Source of the DNA: 34-65-8 sp964516135
GTDB taxonomy: Bacteria > Pseudomonadota > Alphaproteobacteria > Sphingomonadales > Sphingomonadaceae
Length of the DNA stretch: 18,000 nt
Direction: 5' to 3'
Assembly: GCA_964516135.1 (NCBI GenBank)
Contig: CAZEWN010000030.1
Span: 1 to 18,000, forward strand
This document shows positions 1 to 8,257 of this stretch, in pieces; the first letter of the stretch is position 1, and the number at the start of each line of letters is the position of its first letter. Made by a program: the position numbers and the translations under genes. Under the pieces are notes generated by a model. The model was not told the origin of the DNA and ran no database searches. It saw only the letters and a program-made list of their open reading frames with translations.

Positions 1-1
1 C

Positions 2-2866
2 TACGGTCTCAACGACACGCCGTTTTCGACCCGTACCGGTACCCCGGTTCCGTATGACGCTATCCGCGAAACCACAGTCGAGTTTGCGCCTTTCAGCGTG
101 GAGTACGGAGCGTTTACGGGCTGCGCGATCAACGCGGTGACCAAGTCAGGCACCAATGATTTCAGCGGCAGTGCGTTCATCACCTACGGGGATGCCGGGA
201 TGGCGGGCGACTCGGTTGCCGGCGAACCTGCCAGCGCGGCCGATCGCGACATTCGCTACGGTGCCACGCTGGGTGGCCCGATCATTCGCGACCGGTTGTT
301 CTTCTTCGGCGCGTATGAGCGGGTCGAGGTGCGCGATACGCAGGATGATGGCCCTGTGGGCGCCGGCTTCACCAACGAGCGCGCCTACATCACGCAGGAA
401 CAGTTCGACCGCATTTCGGACGTTTTGCAGACGCAGTACGGGATCGACACCGGCGGCCTGGCCCGCACATTGCCCTTCACCTCCGACCGCTATTTTGCGC
501 GCGCTGATGCCTATCTTACCGATGATCACCGCGTCGAGCTGACTTACCAGCGCGTGGAGGAAGCGCGCACGACGGCCGACGATGCCGGCTCATTCAACAA
601 TTTCACCGGCCTCAATAGCTTCCAGGCATCGGGATCGATGTCGAACTATTACTCGGCGCGCCTCTACTCGAACTGGTCGGACGTATTTTCGACCGAGCTG
701 AGCTATGCCCGCTCGGAAGTTACCGACATTCAAAGCCCGCTCGGCGGCGGCGAAGCGCAGGACGAAAACCCCATCACCCGCGTTGTCGTGGGTCTCCAGA
801 ATGGCGCGTCGCAGGGCCTGTTCATTGCCGGGCCGGGTTTCTCGCGTTCGGCCAACCGCCTTGAAACGCTGGTCAACCAGGTCAAGCTGAAGGGTCGCAT
901 CGCGGCAGGCGCGCACTCGATCCTGATGGGCGTCGAATGGAACCAGGCGGACCTGGACAATCTGTTCGTACAGAACGGCACCGGAACCGTGTATTTCAGT
1001 GGCATCGATGCACTCATCGCCGGGACACCGAACAGCGGCACCAGCACGACGTTCACCTCGGCGCGCGACGTGATTGCGGGGAGCACGTTTGGCGCGGAAA
1101 TCGCGGCGAGCGCAGATGGCGACATCAATAGCGCGGCTGCTGCTTTCCGTCGGACGGTCTATTCCGCCTATATCCAGGACGAGTGGGAAGCCACCGACCG
1201 CCTCAACGTCAATGCGGGCGTCCGCGTCGACTGGTACGACGGCGATCGCCCGACCCGCAACGAGGCCTTCGTCGCACGGTACGGTTTCGGCAACGACTCC
1301 GGGTTCTCCAGCCTTCCGCTGATCGTTCAGCCGCGCGCGTCGTTTGATTACGACGCGGGTGACTTTGGTCCGATCTACGGCGTGAGGGTCAAGGGCGGCG
1401 TTGGCATTTTCTCGGGCGGCGACCCGGTGGTCTGGTTCGGCAATGCCTTCCAGAACAACGGCTTCCTGACCGCGACGGCGCGGTCGTCGGCCGCGAACTG
1501 CGGTTCGACCACGATCAGCGTATTCAACGGCACGACGTTCACCGGCGTCCCGGCGTGCGTCACCAATGCCGCTTCGCAGCAGGCCGAGCGCGGTCTAGGC
1601 GATACCCAGTCGATCGACCCCGATCTGCGGATGCCGACCGTGCTGCGCGCCAATATCGGCCTGTCCGCGCAGCTGGGCGAGGGCGGCAGTTTCTTCTCGG
1701 GCTGGAACCTCAACCTCGACTACATCTACAGCCGGTTCCGCAACCCGCTCACGCTGGTCGACCTGTCGCAGGTGCCCGCCACCGTCACGTTCGTGCCTTC
1801 GGCCCCGGGCCGCCCGGCCAACCCGAATGGCGGGGCGATCGGCCTGAACGGGTTCACCATCGACGGGCGTCCGATCAACCGTTCGCTCGATCCGACCGCC
1901 CCGGGCTGTTCGGCGCGTCTTGTGGATGATGGCATCAACCTGACGTACACCGGCGTCACCGGCGCGTGCTTCAACACGGAACGTGACGACGAACTGCAAC
2001 TGACCAATGGTCAGAACTATCGTTCGCAGATCGCATCGATCATCCTGTCGAAGAATTTCCGTGGCGGTGTGTTCACCGAAGGCGGATCGACGTTTGTGAA
2101 CTTCGGCTACGCCTTCACCGATTCGCAGGACATCCGTTCGATGTACCGCTCTACGGCAGGTTCCAACTATGATGGCAGCGCTCTGTTCGATCGTCAGAAC
2201 CCGACGCCGGCCCGCGCGTTCTTCGCATCGAAGCACAACTTCACCCTGACCACGCAGTTCAAGGAGAAGTTCTTCGGCGATTACGACACCAGCTTCGGCT
2301 TCACCGCTATCGCACGGTCGGGTCGTCCCTACAGCCTGACGTTCGGCGGCAGCGGCGGTTTCTATGACGCGGCCACTGGTTTCGACAACGCGCTGCTCTA
2401 CATTCCGACAGGCATCAACGATCCGAACCTGTCGCCCTCGTCGAACGCGGCCGCGGTGCAGAGCCTGGTCGACTACGTCAACGACCTGCCCTGCGCGCGC
2501 AAATTCGCGGGCCGGTCGATCCCGCGCAACACGTGCGAAAACGACTGGTTCTTCGATCTTGACCTCAACTTTGGGCAGGAGTTCCCGGGACCGCTTGCGC
2601 GCGACAGCTTCCGGTTGTCGGTGACGGTCGACAATTTCCTGAACTTCCTGAACGATGAGTGGAACGTGTTCCGCCGCCGCGATTTCGAGGGGCTGGTGAA
2701 TATCGTTTCACCCCCGGGCTTCAATATCACCACCAACCCGGTTGCCGCGCCGGTGGATGCCCAGGGCCGCTACATCATCAACAGCTTCGCGCCCGACGAT
2801 GTCGCGCGCATCCAGTCGAGCTCGTCGCTGTGGCGGGTCAAGGTGGGCCTGAGCTACAAGTTCTGA
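2..2866 (+). CDS. TonB-dependent receptor, Oar-like (5' end outside window)
   Basis: Outer-membrane ligand-gated beta-barrel that imports a substrate using energy passed on by TonB. The reading frame is open from base 2, so the signal peptide and TonB box lie upstream of the window; 954 residues are visible. The first residues are the end of the plug domain, with the motif INAVTKSGTN typical of Oar-like receptors (codons about 128-157). The remainder is a long series of amphipathic strands rich in aromatic and Asn residues, ending in SYKF, the usual C-terminal Phe of an outer-membrane barrel. Cysteines occur as three close pairs (codons at 1499/1556, 1907/1967 and 2492/2534), probably disulfides in surface loops. 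A strong terminator follows. The substrate cannot be read from the sequence. The family call is secure; the Oar-like subtype is likely. Confidence 0.93.
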   Translation, partial: YGLNDTPFSTRTGTPVPYDAIRETTVEFAPFSVEYGAFTGCAINAVTKSGTNDFSGSAFITYGDAGMAGDSVAGEPASAADRDIRYGATLGGPIIRDRLFFFGAYERVEVRDTQDDGPVGAGFTNERAYITQEQFDRISDVLQTQYGIDTGGLARTLPFTSDRYFARADAYLTDDHRVELTYQRVEEARTTADDAGSFNNFTGLNSFQASGSMSNYYSARLYSNWSDVFSTELSYARSEVTDIQSPLGGGEAQDENPITRVVVGLQNGASQGLFIAGPGFSRSANRLETLVNQVKLKGRIAAGAHSILMGVEWNQADLDNLFVQNGTGTVYFSGIDALIAGTPNSGTSTTFTSARDVIAGSTFGAEIAASADGDINSAAAAFRRTVYSAYIQDEWEATDRLNVNAGVRVDWYDGDRPTRNEAFVARYGFGNDSGFSSLPLIVQPRASFDYDAGDFGPIYGVRVKGGVGIFSGGDPVVWFGNAFQNNGFLTATARSSAANCGSTTISVFNGTTFTGVPACVTNAASQQAERGLGDTQSIDPDLRMPTVLRANIGLSAQLGEGGSFFSGWNLNLDYIYSRFRNPLTLVDLSQVPATVTFVPSAPGRPANPNGGAIGLNGFTIDGRPINRSLDPTAPGCSARLVDDGINLTYTGVTGACFNTERDDELQLTNGQNYRSQIASIILSKNFRGGVFTEGGSTFVNFGYAFTDSQDIRSMYRSTAGSNYDGSALFDRQNPTPARAFFASKHNFTLTTQFKEKFFGDYDTSFGFTAIARSGRPYSLTFGGSGGFYDAATGFDNALLYIPTGINDPNLSPSSNAAAVQSLVDYVNDLPCARKFAGRSIPRNTCENDWFFDLDLNFGQEFPGPLARDSFRLSVTVDNFLNFLNDEWNVFRRRDFEGLVNIVSPPGFNITTNPVAAPVDAQGRYIINSFAPDDVARIQSSSSLWRVKVGLSYKF

Positions 2867-2886
2867 TCCCGCTTCACGGTTCGATT

Positions 2887-2918
2887 ACGGCGGCGTCCTC
2901 CATGGGCGCCGCCGTTTT
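2887..2918 (+). terminator. Rho-independent terminator of the TonB-dependent receptor gene
   Basis: A perfect 9-bp stem, ACGGCGGCG at 2887-2895 with CGCCGCCGT at 2907-2915, encloses an 11-nt loop and is followed by a T run (2915-2918). It lies 21 bases after the receptor stop codon. On the opposite strand no T run follows the stem, so it probably does not also serve the convergent kinase-like gene. Confidence 0.8.
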
Positions 2919-2928
2919 CGTACGTGGC

Positions 2929-5238
2929 TCAGGCGGCAGCTTGCAGCAGATCCTGCGCCAGTCTTGCGGCGCTGGCGGGCGTGTTTCCGGCGCGCAGCCC
3001 CTGTTCGAGCGCGGCGGCGCGGCGGCCCAGTTCGTCTTCTCCGAACCCCGGTGCACCACGCGCCAAGGCGCGCGCCATGTCCGCCAGGTCTTCTACCTCG
3101 GCGCCGTTGAACGCACCCATGCGCAAGGCCAGATCGACGGCCATCAGCGCCTCGCCACGCCGCTCCAGCCATTGCTTGCGCCGCAGCCCCGGGTCATCAT
3201 GTGTCTCGCGCCGTTCGAGCCGCACTCCGGGCAGTTGGCGCGGCAGCCGCAGGACAAAACGCGCGCCCCCGTCGGAACCACTTTCGACCGTCAGAGTGCC
3301 CTCCAGCATACCCGCCAGGCGTCGGGCGATTGCCAGGCTGAGCCCGGTTCCCAATTGCGGTGGCCCGCTGTCCGCGAACGGCTGGAAGATCGTCTCGCGA
3401 CGGTCGGAGCCAATCCCCGGCCCGCTATCTTCGACGGCGAACGCGATCGTCCGACCCTCGACCCAAGCCGTCACGCTGATGCGGCCGTGTTCGGTATGCT
3501 GCACCGCATTGGCGATCAGGATCAGCAGGATCTGGCGCAGGTGCGCCCCGTCAGTGACGATCGTCGCCGGGATCTCAGGAGCGCAGAACAGGTTCAGCGA
3601 CAGCGCGCGGTCGCCGGCCTGCGGGTGATGGGCGCCGACGCAGGCCTCCAGCAGTTGCCGCAGGCCCACCGGTACGGGACGGGTTGGCCGCCGCCCCGCC
3701 TCGATAGTCGCGAGATCGTCGATCGCGCTGATAAGTCTCAATAACCGACCACCCGCCGCCGCGATCTCTTCGGTTTCCCGTCGTCCCGGCGCATTCCTTT
3801 CCGCGTGGGCGAGCTGCAATGCGGCAACTTGCATCTGTTCCACGCGGGCCCTGATCGCACTGCCCATTCCGGCAACGAAATCGGCGCGGTTCGCACCGGC
3901 TTCGGCCAGGCGGCGCTCGGTCCAGGCAAGCGCGCGCTCCAGCGCTACGCGTTCTGTCGCATCGCGCAGGCACACCACGATCCCGTCGATCGCGCCACCG
4001 GGCTCGTCACGAACCAGCACCGCGTCCGCCACGATGAAAACCGCGTTGCCATGCTCGTCATCGGCGAACCGGCGGTAAGTTATCCGCTCCCGTTCGCTGA
4101 CCCCGCCGAGCAGCCGTGCCTCGGCCTGGGCAATCGCCATGCGGGCTTGCGGATGTGCGCGTTCGGAGGCGCGTCGGCCAAGGAGCAATTCGGGCGCCAG
4201 CCCCAGCACCGCACGCACCGAGGGCGAGGCATACGTGCACTGGCCCTGCGCGTCGAACCGCAAGACCGCGTCAGAGATCGCTTGCGACAGCAGCCGCAGG
4301 CGCGCCGACCGCTTTTCCAACAGTGCGACCACCCGGCGCTTGCCCGAAAGCACCGCGGCGACCGGCAGCCCGATTGCGAATGCTGACGCGATGAACGCCT
4401 GCAGCACCATGAGGCGTTCCGCGAGTGGCCCCGCGACCAGATTGATGGGGCCGCTACCTTGCCAGGTGCACACGGTTGCCACCGCCGCGATCATCAGCAC
4501 GGAAATTGCCGTGCCCAGGCTTCCCAGCACGAAAGCGTGCAGCACAACCACCGGGGCGATCAGGAACAGCAGCGGATAGCCGTCCTGGATGAACACCCCC
4601 GCCGCGACCCCCGCGCCGCCCACGGTCAAAGCCGCCCATCGGGCCACCTCGCGGCGCGTCGGGAGGCGGGGCGCTGAAATCGCATCGAAGATGATCAGCG
4701 CCGCCGGCGTGACCACGATCATTCCCAAGGAATGGGCGACGAACCAGTGACCCCACAACGCCGGCACCAGTTGGTCCTCCAGCCCGAGCGCAAGCGTAGC
4801 GAGCGTTGCCGATACCGCGGGCGCCGCAAGGCCAGCGCTGGCCACGAAGCGTGTCAGGTGGTCGATCCGTTTCATAACCGCGAAGGGGCGGCAGGCGCGC
4901 CGGATGAGAATGAGCGCGACCGCGAGTTCCAGGACATTGCATGCCGCGAGGGTCAGGGCTTTGACCAGGCCATCGCCGACGATCACTGCGGCTGCGATAT
5001 TGCCCAGCAGGACCGACCCCAGCAATGCACCCTCGCGACCGGCCGGGCCGCGTAGCAGGACCGCGAGCGCCAGCGCGTTAGGTAACCATACGGCTGCCAG
5101 ACGTCCGCCATCGCGGGTCAGCTCAATGCTGACGAAGGCGACCAGAGCATAAAGCGCGCCGGTCGCCAGCGTCACGGCAATCGCCGCCGGGCACTGCCAG
5201 GCCCGATCCGCCCGCGCCGATCTGTCCGAAGTCCGCAT
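2929..5238 (-). CDS. MASE1-PAS sensor histidine kinase-like protein lacking the phosphoacceptor His
   Basis: Membrane sensor with histidine-kinase architecture. Counting from ATG 5238 (769 aa): a MASE1-like region of about eight membrane helices (10-298), a PAS domain (315-430), a degenerate DHp helix pair (440-515), a HATPase_c domain (550-668) and a C-terminal Hpt-like helical domain (690-769). The ATP-binding boxes are intact: N box with Asn577, G1 box DSGPGIG from Asp604, F box IFQPF, G2 box GTGLSLA from Gly630. The H box is not: FVAGMGSAIR stands where FLANMSHEIR is expected, so Ser460 replaces the phosphoacceptor. The Hpt-like motif has Arg723 in place of its histidine. I chose ATG 5238 because AAGAGGG lies about 11 nt upstream; GTG 5248-5250 sits directly on that site. 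No response regulator gene is adjacent. It could act as an ATP-dependent pseudokinase or scaffold, but this is inference. Confidence 0.88.
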   Translation of the reverse strand: MRTSDRSARADRAWQCPAAIAVTLATGALYALVAFVSIELTRDGGRLAAVWLPNALALAVLLRGPAGREGALLGSVLLGNIAAAVIVGDGLVKALTLAACNVLELAVALILIRRACRPFAVMKRIDHLTRFVASAGLAAPAVSATLATLALGLEDQLVPALWGHWFVAHSLGMIVVTPAALIIFDAISAPRLPTRREVARWAALTVGGAGVAAGVFIQDGYPLLFLIAPVVVLHAFVLGSLGTAISVLMIAAVATVCTWQGSGPINLVAGPLAERLMVLQAFIASAFAIGLPVAAVLSGKRRVVALLEKRSARLRLLSQAISDAVLRFDAQGQCTYASPSVRAVLGLAPELLLGRRASERAHPQARMAIAQAEARLLGGVSERERITYRRFADDEHGNAVFIVADAVLVRDEPGGAIDGIVVCLRDATERVALERALAWTERRLAEAGANRADFVAGMGSAIRARVEQMQVAALQLAHAERNAPGRRETEEIAAAGGRLLRLISAIDDLATIEAGRRPTRPVPVGLRQLLEACVGAHHPQAGDRALSLNLFCAPEIPATIVTDGAHLRQILLILIANAVQHTEHGRISVTAWVEGRTIAFAVEDSGPGIGSDRRETIFQPFADSGPPQLGTGLSLAIARRLAGMLEGTLTVESGSDGGARFVLRLPRQLPGVRLERRETHDDPGLRRKQWLERRGEALMAVDLALRMGAFNGAEVEDLADMARALARGAPGFGEDELGRRAAALEQGLRAGNTPASAARLAQDLLQAAA

Positions 5239-5353
5239 GTGATTGATCACCCTCTTGCGTCCATCAAGGAAAGCGCCAAACTCTCGCGTTCTGGTTAGGA
5301 CGCGCTACGCGCAAATACGCAGCGGCGCGAAACGGCGCTGAATGAGGCGAATA

Positions 5354-6070
5354 ATGACGGAACCGGGCGGCTTCACCAGCGAACGGCGGCGGCCACGCCC
5401 CGGATTGGTGGCGCTGATCGTCGGCTTGCATGTGCTGGCATTGTACGGCCTGACGCGCGCGCTCGCACCCGATGTGGTCGCTGGCGTAGAAGAAAGCATG
5501 GTCGAGGCATTTACCGTGATCGTGACATCGCCCGAAGATCCACCCGAGCCAGAACCCGACGCCGGTTCCGCCGGCGCGCCAGGCCGGGAGGCGACCGCGC
5601 GCCAGGAAAGCGCGCCTGAACCGCCGACGCCCGTGACCCGGTCGACGCCTGTGCCGCGCACGGCCTCGACCGGAGCCGCCGACACTTCGGGAGCGCGCGA
5701 AACCGGCGCGGGTACGGGGGCGGCGGGGCAGGGAAGCGGAACCGGCAGCGGTCGCGGCGGCTCGGGCGCGGGTGGTGGCATCGCCGTCAAGGCCGTCAAG
5801 ATCGCGGGTGACATCAGCAACGCGCGCGATTATCCGGTGCCGGATGAAGGGCGGGGGGCGCGGATCGGCACTTCGGTGACGATCGCCGTGACCGTCGGGG
5901 TGGACGGGCAACCAAGTGCATGCCGAATCCTTCGCCCCGGTCCATTTGCGGAGACAAACCTGCGGACCTGCGAGCTTGCCATGCAACGTTTCCGTTTCCG
6001 CCCCGCTACCGATCGCGACGGCAATCCGGTGGTTTCGGAATTCGGCTGGCGGCAGGATTTCTTCAACTGA
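5354..6070 (+). CDS. tonB: Energy transducer TonB
   Basis: Inner-membrane protein that passes proton-motive energy from ExbB-ExbD to outer-membrane receptors; 238 aa. A basic N-terminus (RRRPRP) precedes one membrane helix (about 17-37) containing the His of GLHVLAL, matching the conserved TonB transmembrane His. A short PEP stretch (61-68) and a long Gly/Thr/Ser-rich linker (about 113-142) follow, then the TonB C-terminal domain (about 155-238) with SVTIAVTVGVDG and a final FGWRQDFF. Cys190 and Cys206 in that domain may form a disulfide. The linker is mostly glycine-rich rather than the usual Pro-Lys/Pro-Glu rod. ATG 5354 is preferred over the in-frame ATG 5342 because GAGG lies 6 nt before it. 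It is divergent from the kinase-like gene; exbB and exbD are not in the window. More than one TonB per genome is common in this order. Confidence 0.88.
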   Translation: MTEPGGFTSERRRPRPGLVALIVGLHVLALYGLTRALAPDVVAGVEESMVEAFTVIVTSPEDPPEPEPDAGSAGAPGREATARQESAPEPPTPVTRSTPVPRTASTGAADTSGARETGAGTGAAGQGSGTGSGRGGSGAGGGIAVKAVKIAGDISNARDYPVPDEGRGARIGTSVTIAVTVGVDGQPSACRILRPGPFAETNLRTCELAMQRFRFRPATDRDGNPVVSEFGWRQDFFN

Positions 6071-6123
6071 ACAGGCCCCGTAATGGTAATGGACCCAATT
6101 GATAGGAAAGGCGTTTTGCGGGC

Positions 6124-7152
6124 ATGAGCACGATTGTCCCCGTAATCCTGAGTGGTGGCAACGGCACCCGGCTGTGGCCGCGCAGCCGACCTGACCGCCC
6201 CAAACCCTTTCTGCCGCTGGTCGGCGAACGCACCCTGTTTCAGCAGGCGCTCGACCGCTGCGCCGACGCGGAGTTGTTCGCGGCCCCGCTGATTGTGGCC
6301 GGCGCCGCGCACCTGCCGCACATCGCGGGGCAGGCCAGCGTCGATGTCCGCGTCGCGGTGGAGCCAGTGGGGCGCAACACCGCCCCCGCGATCGCGCTGG
6401 CCGCATCGCTGGTCGATCCCCGCGACATACTGCTCGTTTGCCCTAGCGACCACCACATCGCTGATCCCGATACCTTCGCCCGCGTGGCGGAGGCCGCCGC
6501 GCGGCTGGCCCGGGCGGACATGATGGTGTCGTTCGGCATTGGCGCGACCCGCCCCGAGACAGGCTATGGTTACATCCGCCGCGGCGCGGCGATCGAGGGC
6601 GGCTTTGCGGTCGATAGCTTTGTGGAAAAACCCGACCGGGCCCGCGCCGAGGCATTTCTGGCGCATGGTGGTTACGACTGGAACGGTGGCATCTTCGCGT
6701 TTCGCGCGGGGGCGCTGCTTGATGAACTGGCCCGCCATCGCCCGGACATGGCGCGCGGTGTGGCTGATGCGGTCGCACGCGGCCACTGGGACGGCCGCCA
6801 GTTTCACCCCGACGAACAGGCCTGGCGTGCGATCGAGGGCGAATCGATCGATTACGCGGTCATGGAAAATACCGCACGCGCGGCCGTCGTGCCGGCCGCA
6901 TTCGGCTGGTCGGACATTGGCAACTGGCAGGCATTGCACGAGGCGTGCGGCGGCGATGAGGCGGGCAACCTGTCGGTCGGGCGGGCCGAACTGGTCGATT
7001 GCCGCAATGTCATGACCCAGAGCGACGGCCCGCGCATTTCGGTGATCGGGCTTGAGGACGTGATCGTGGTGGTTGATGGCGACGAGGTCGTGGTGACGAG
7101 CGCGGCGGGCGTGCAACAGGTCGGAAAGCTGGCCGGGGCCAGCGGGCAATGA
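6124..7152 (+). CDS. manC: Mannose-1-phosphate guanylyltransferase
   Basis: Makes GDP-mannose from mannose-1-phosphate and GTP in the cytoplasm, the donor for mannose and deoxyhexoses in surface polysaccharides; 342 aa. The nucleotidyltransferase signature SGGNGTRLWPRS (10-21) with PKPF (27-29 region) is at the N-terminus, followed by NTAPAIA (85-91), PSDHHI (107-112), FVEKP (166-170), NGGIF (187-191), SIDYAVME (241-248) and GWSDIGNW (261-268), all typical of the family. It is the single-domain form: the C-terminal isomerase cupin of the roughly 470-aa bifunctional enzymes is absent, and a separate isomerase gene follows with a 4-base ATGA overlap, so the two are translationally coupled. AGGAAAGG lies about 14 nt upstream of the ATG. 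Confidence 0.93.
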   Translation: MSTIVPVILSGGNGTRLWPRSRPDRPKPFLPLVGERTLFQQALDRCADAELFAAPLIVAGAAHLPHIAGQASVDVRVAVEPVGRNTAPAIALAASLVDPRDILLVCPSDHHIADPDTFARVAEAAARLARADMMVSFGIGATRPETGYGYIRRGAAIEGGFAVDSFVEKPDRARAEAFLAHGGYDWNGGIFAFRAGALLDELARHRPDMARGVADAVARGHWDGRQFHPDEQAWRAIEGESIDYAVMENTARAAVVPAAFGWSDIGNWQALHEACGGDEAGNLSVGRAELVDCRNVMTQSDGPRISVIGLEDVIVVVDGDEVVVTSAAGVQQVGKLAGASGQ

Positions 7153-7964
7153 CCGCTGCCGTGGCGCTGCCGACCCGGACGGTCGAGAAGGTCTGGGGCC
7201 GCGAGCGGCTGCCCGCGCCATTCGTGGGCCAGTCGGGCGAACGGATCGGCGAAATCTGGTTCGAACCCGATCCCGCGTTCCCCGACCTGCTGGTCAAGTA
7301 CCTGTTCACCAGTGAAAAGCTGTCGGTGCAAGTCCACCCGTCCGACGACAATGCCCCGCCGGGCCAGCGCGGCAAGGAAGAGTGCTGGCTGGTGTTGGAT
7401 GCGGAGCCCGGGGCCGGTCTCGCAATCGGTTTTCGTGGTGAGTTGGAGCCAGAAGACATCCGCGCGGCCGCGCTCGACGGTTCGATCGAGGAACTGCTCG
7501 AGTGGCATCCAGCCAGGCCCGGCGACTTCTTCTACCTCCCCGCTGGCACGGTCCATGCGATCGGACCGGGGCTGAGCCTGATCGAAATCCAGCAGAATTC
7601 GGACACGACCTATCGCCTCTTCGACTATGGTCGCCCGCGCGAGCTCCACCTGGAAGACGGCATCGCGGTGGCTTGGCCAGGGGCACATCCGGCCAACCTG
7701 CGCCGCCATGTCGGCCCGCGCGAAAACGCGGCGTTGGTCGAGGGGCCGAAATTCCGGCTCCAGCAGGTCGGCGGCGCCCCTTCGGACGATGTTCTGCGCG
7801 CTTTCGCGGGGCGCGCGCTGGTGATCCCGGTCGAAGGTGCGGTGAATGTTGCGGGCGAGGAATACGCTGCCGGAACCTGCATCCAGGTTGGCGATCTGGC
7901 CGAAGTCGTATTCCCCGAGAACGGACGTGTGCTCGTGGCCCAGCCGCTGGGCGCGGCGAATTAG
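7149..7964 (+). CDS. manA: Mannose-6-phosphate isomerase, class I
   Basis: Zinc enzyme interconverting fructose-6-phosphate and mannose-6-phosphate, the entry to GDP-mannose synthesis; 271 aa, cytoplasmic. Recognised by VWGRERLP (15-22), QVHPSD (61-66), GKEECW (75-80) and PAGTVHAIG (131-139). Gln61, His63, Glu78 and His136 are the expected zinc ligands by family comparison. QNSDTTYRLFDYGR (149-162) is the conserved active-site stretch. It is short compared with enterobacterial ManA (about 390 aa) but matches the compact bacterial form. The start overlaps the guanylyltransferase stop (ATGA). Its TAG stop overlaps the stop of the convergent PHA-system gene by 4 bases (TTAG at 7961-7964), leaving no room for a terminator between them. 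The phosphomannomutase needed between the two enzymes is elsewhere. Confidence 0.93.
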   Translation: MTAAVALPTRTVEKVWGRERLPAPFVGQSGERIGEIWFEPDPAFPDLLVKYLFTSEKLSVQVHPSDDNAPPGQRGKEECWLVLDAEPGAGLAIGFRGELEPEDIRAAALDGSIEELLEWHPARPGDFFYLPAGTVHAIGPGLSLIEIQQNSDTTYRLFDYGRPRELHLEDGIAVAWPGAHPANLRRHVGPRENAALVEGPKFRLQQVGGAPSDDVLRAFAGRALVIPVEGAVNVAGEEYAAGTCIQVGDLAEVVFPENGRVLVAQPLGAAN

Positions 7965-8257
7965 GTCAGCAGCTTCTGCGTCTGTTGGCGGATCGCCCCG
8001 GCGATCATCGGCTCGACAAAGCTTAGCGCGGGCGGCAGGTCGAGGTCGATTACCAGCTGGTTTTCCTCGATCTCGATCCCGCCGTTGAGTTGTTGCCCCA
8101 TCGCCTTGATCGTCAACGCCAGCCGGTCCTCGCTGGTCCAGGCTGTTTCGACTTCTGCCATGCCGCCAGGCACGTGATCGGCGATCTCGTGGCTGCGGTT
8201 CTTGAGCCGCTGGCGCACGACCTCGCGTTCGAGCTGGTGGGGTATGGCGACGCGCAT
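7961..8257 (-). CDS. Polyhydroxyalkanoic acid system family protein
   Basis: Small soluble protein of 98 aa, recognised as the PHA granule-region family by RVAIPHQL near the start, a central DRLALTIKAMGQ stretch and PPALSFVEPMI near the C-terminus. Members were named from genes near polyhydroxyalkanoate clusters; a biochemical role is not established, so a granule role is only a family-level guess. The start is ATG 8257: the frame also contains a TTG at 8260, but the ATG overlaps the stop of the upstream xpaC-like gene by one base (TGATG), the classic arrangement for translational coupling. It is the last gene of the three-gene minus-strand operon, and no PHA synthase or phasin is in the window. 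Confidence 0.82.
   Translation of the reverse strand: MRVAIPHQLEREVVRQRLKNRSHEIADHVPGGMAEVETAWTSEDRLALTIKAMGQQLNGGIEIEENQLVIDLDLPPALSFVEPMIAGAIRQQTQKLLT

Noticed and set aside
2659..3744. A 361-codon plus-strand open frame from the receptor end into the kinase-like gene
   Set aside because: Low-complexity composition without a domain; it starts inside the receptor in another frame, crosses the terminator hairpin and runs antisense to the kinase-like gene.
5239..5353. Promoters in the divergent kinase-like/tonB gap
   Set aside because: Some hexamers resemble -35 or -10 elements, but none has a convincing partner at the right spacing on either strand.
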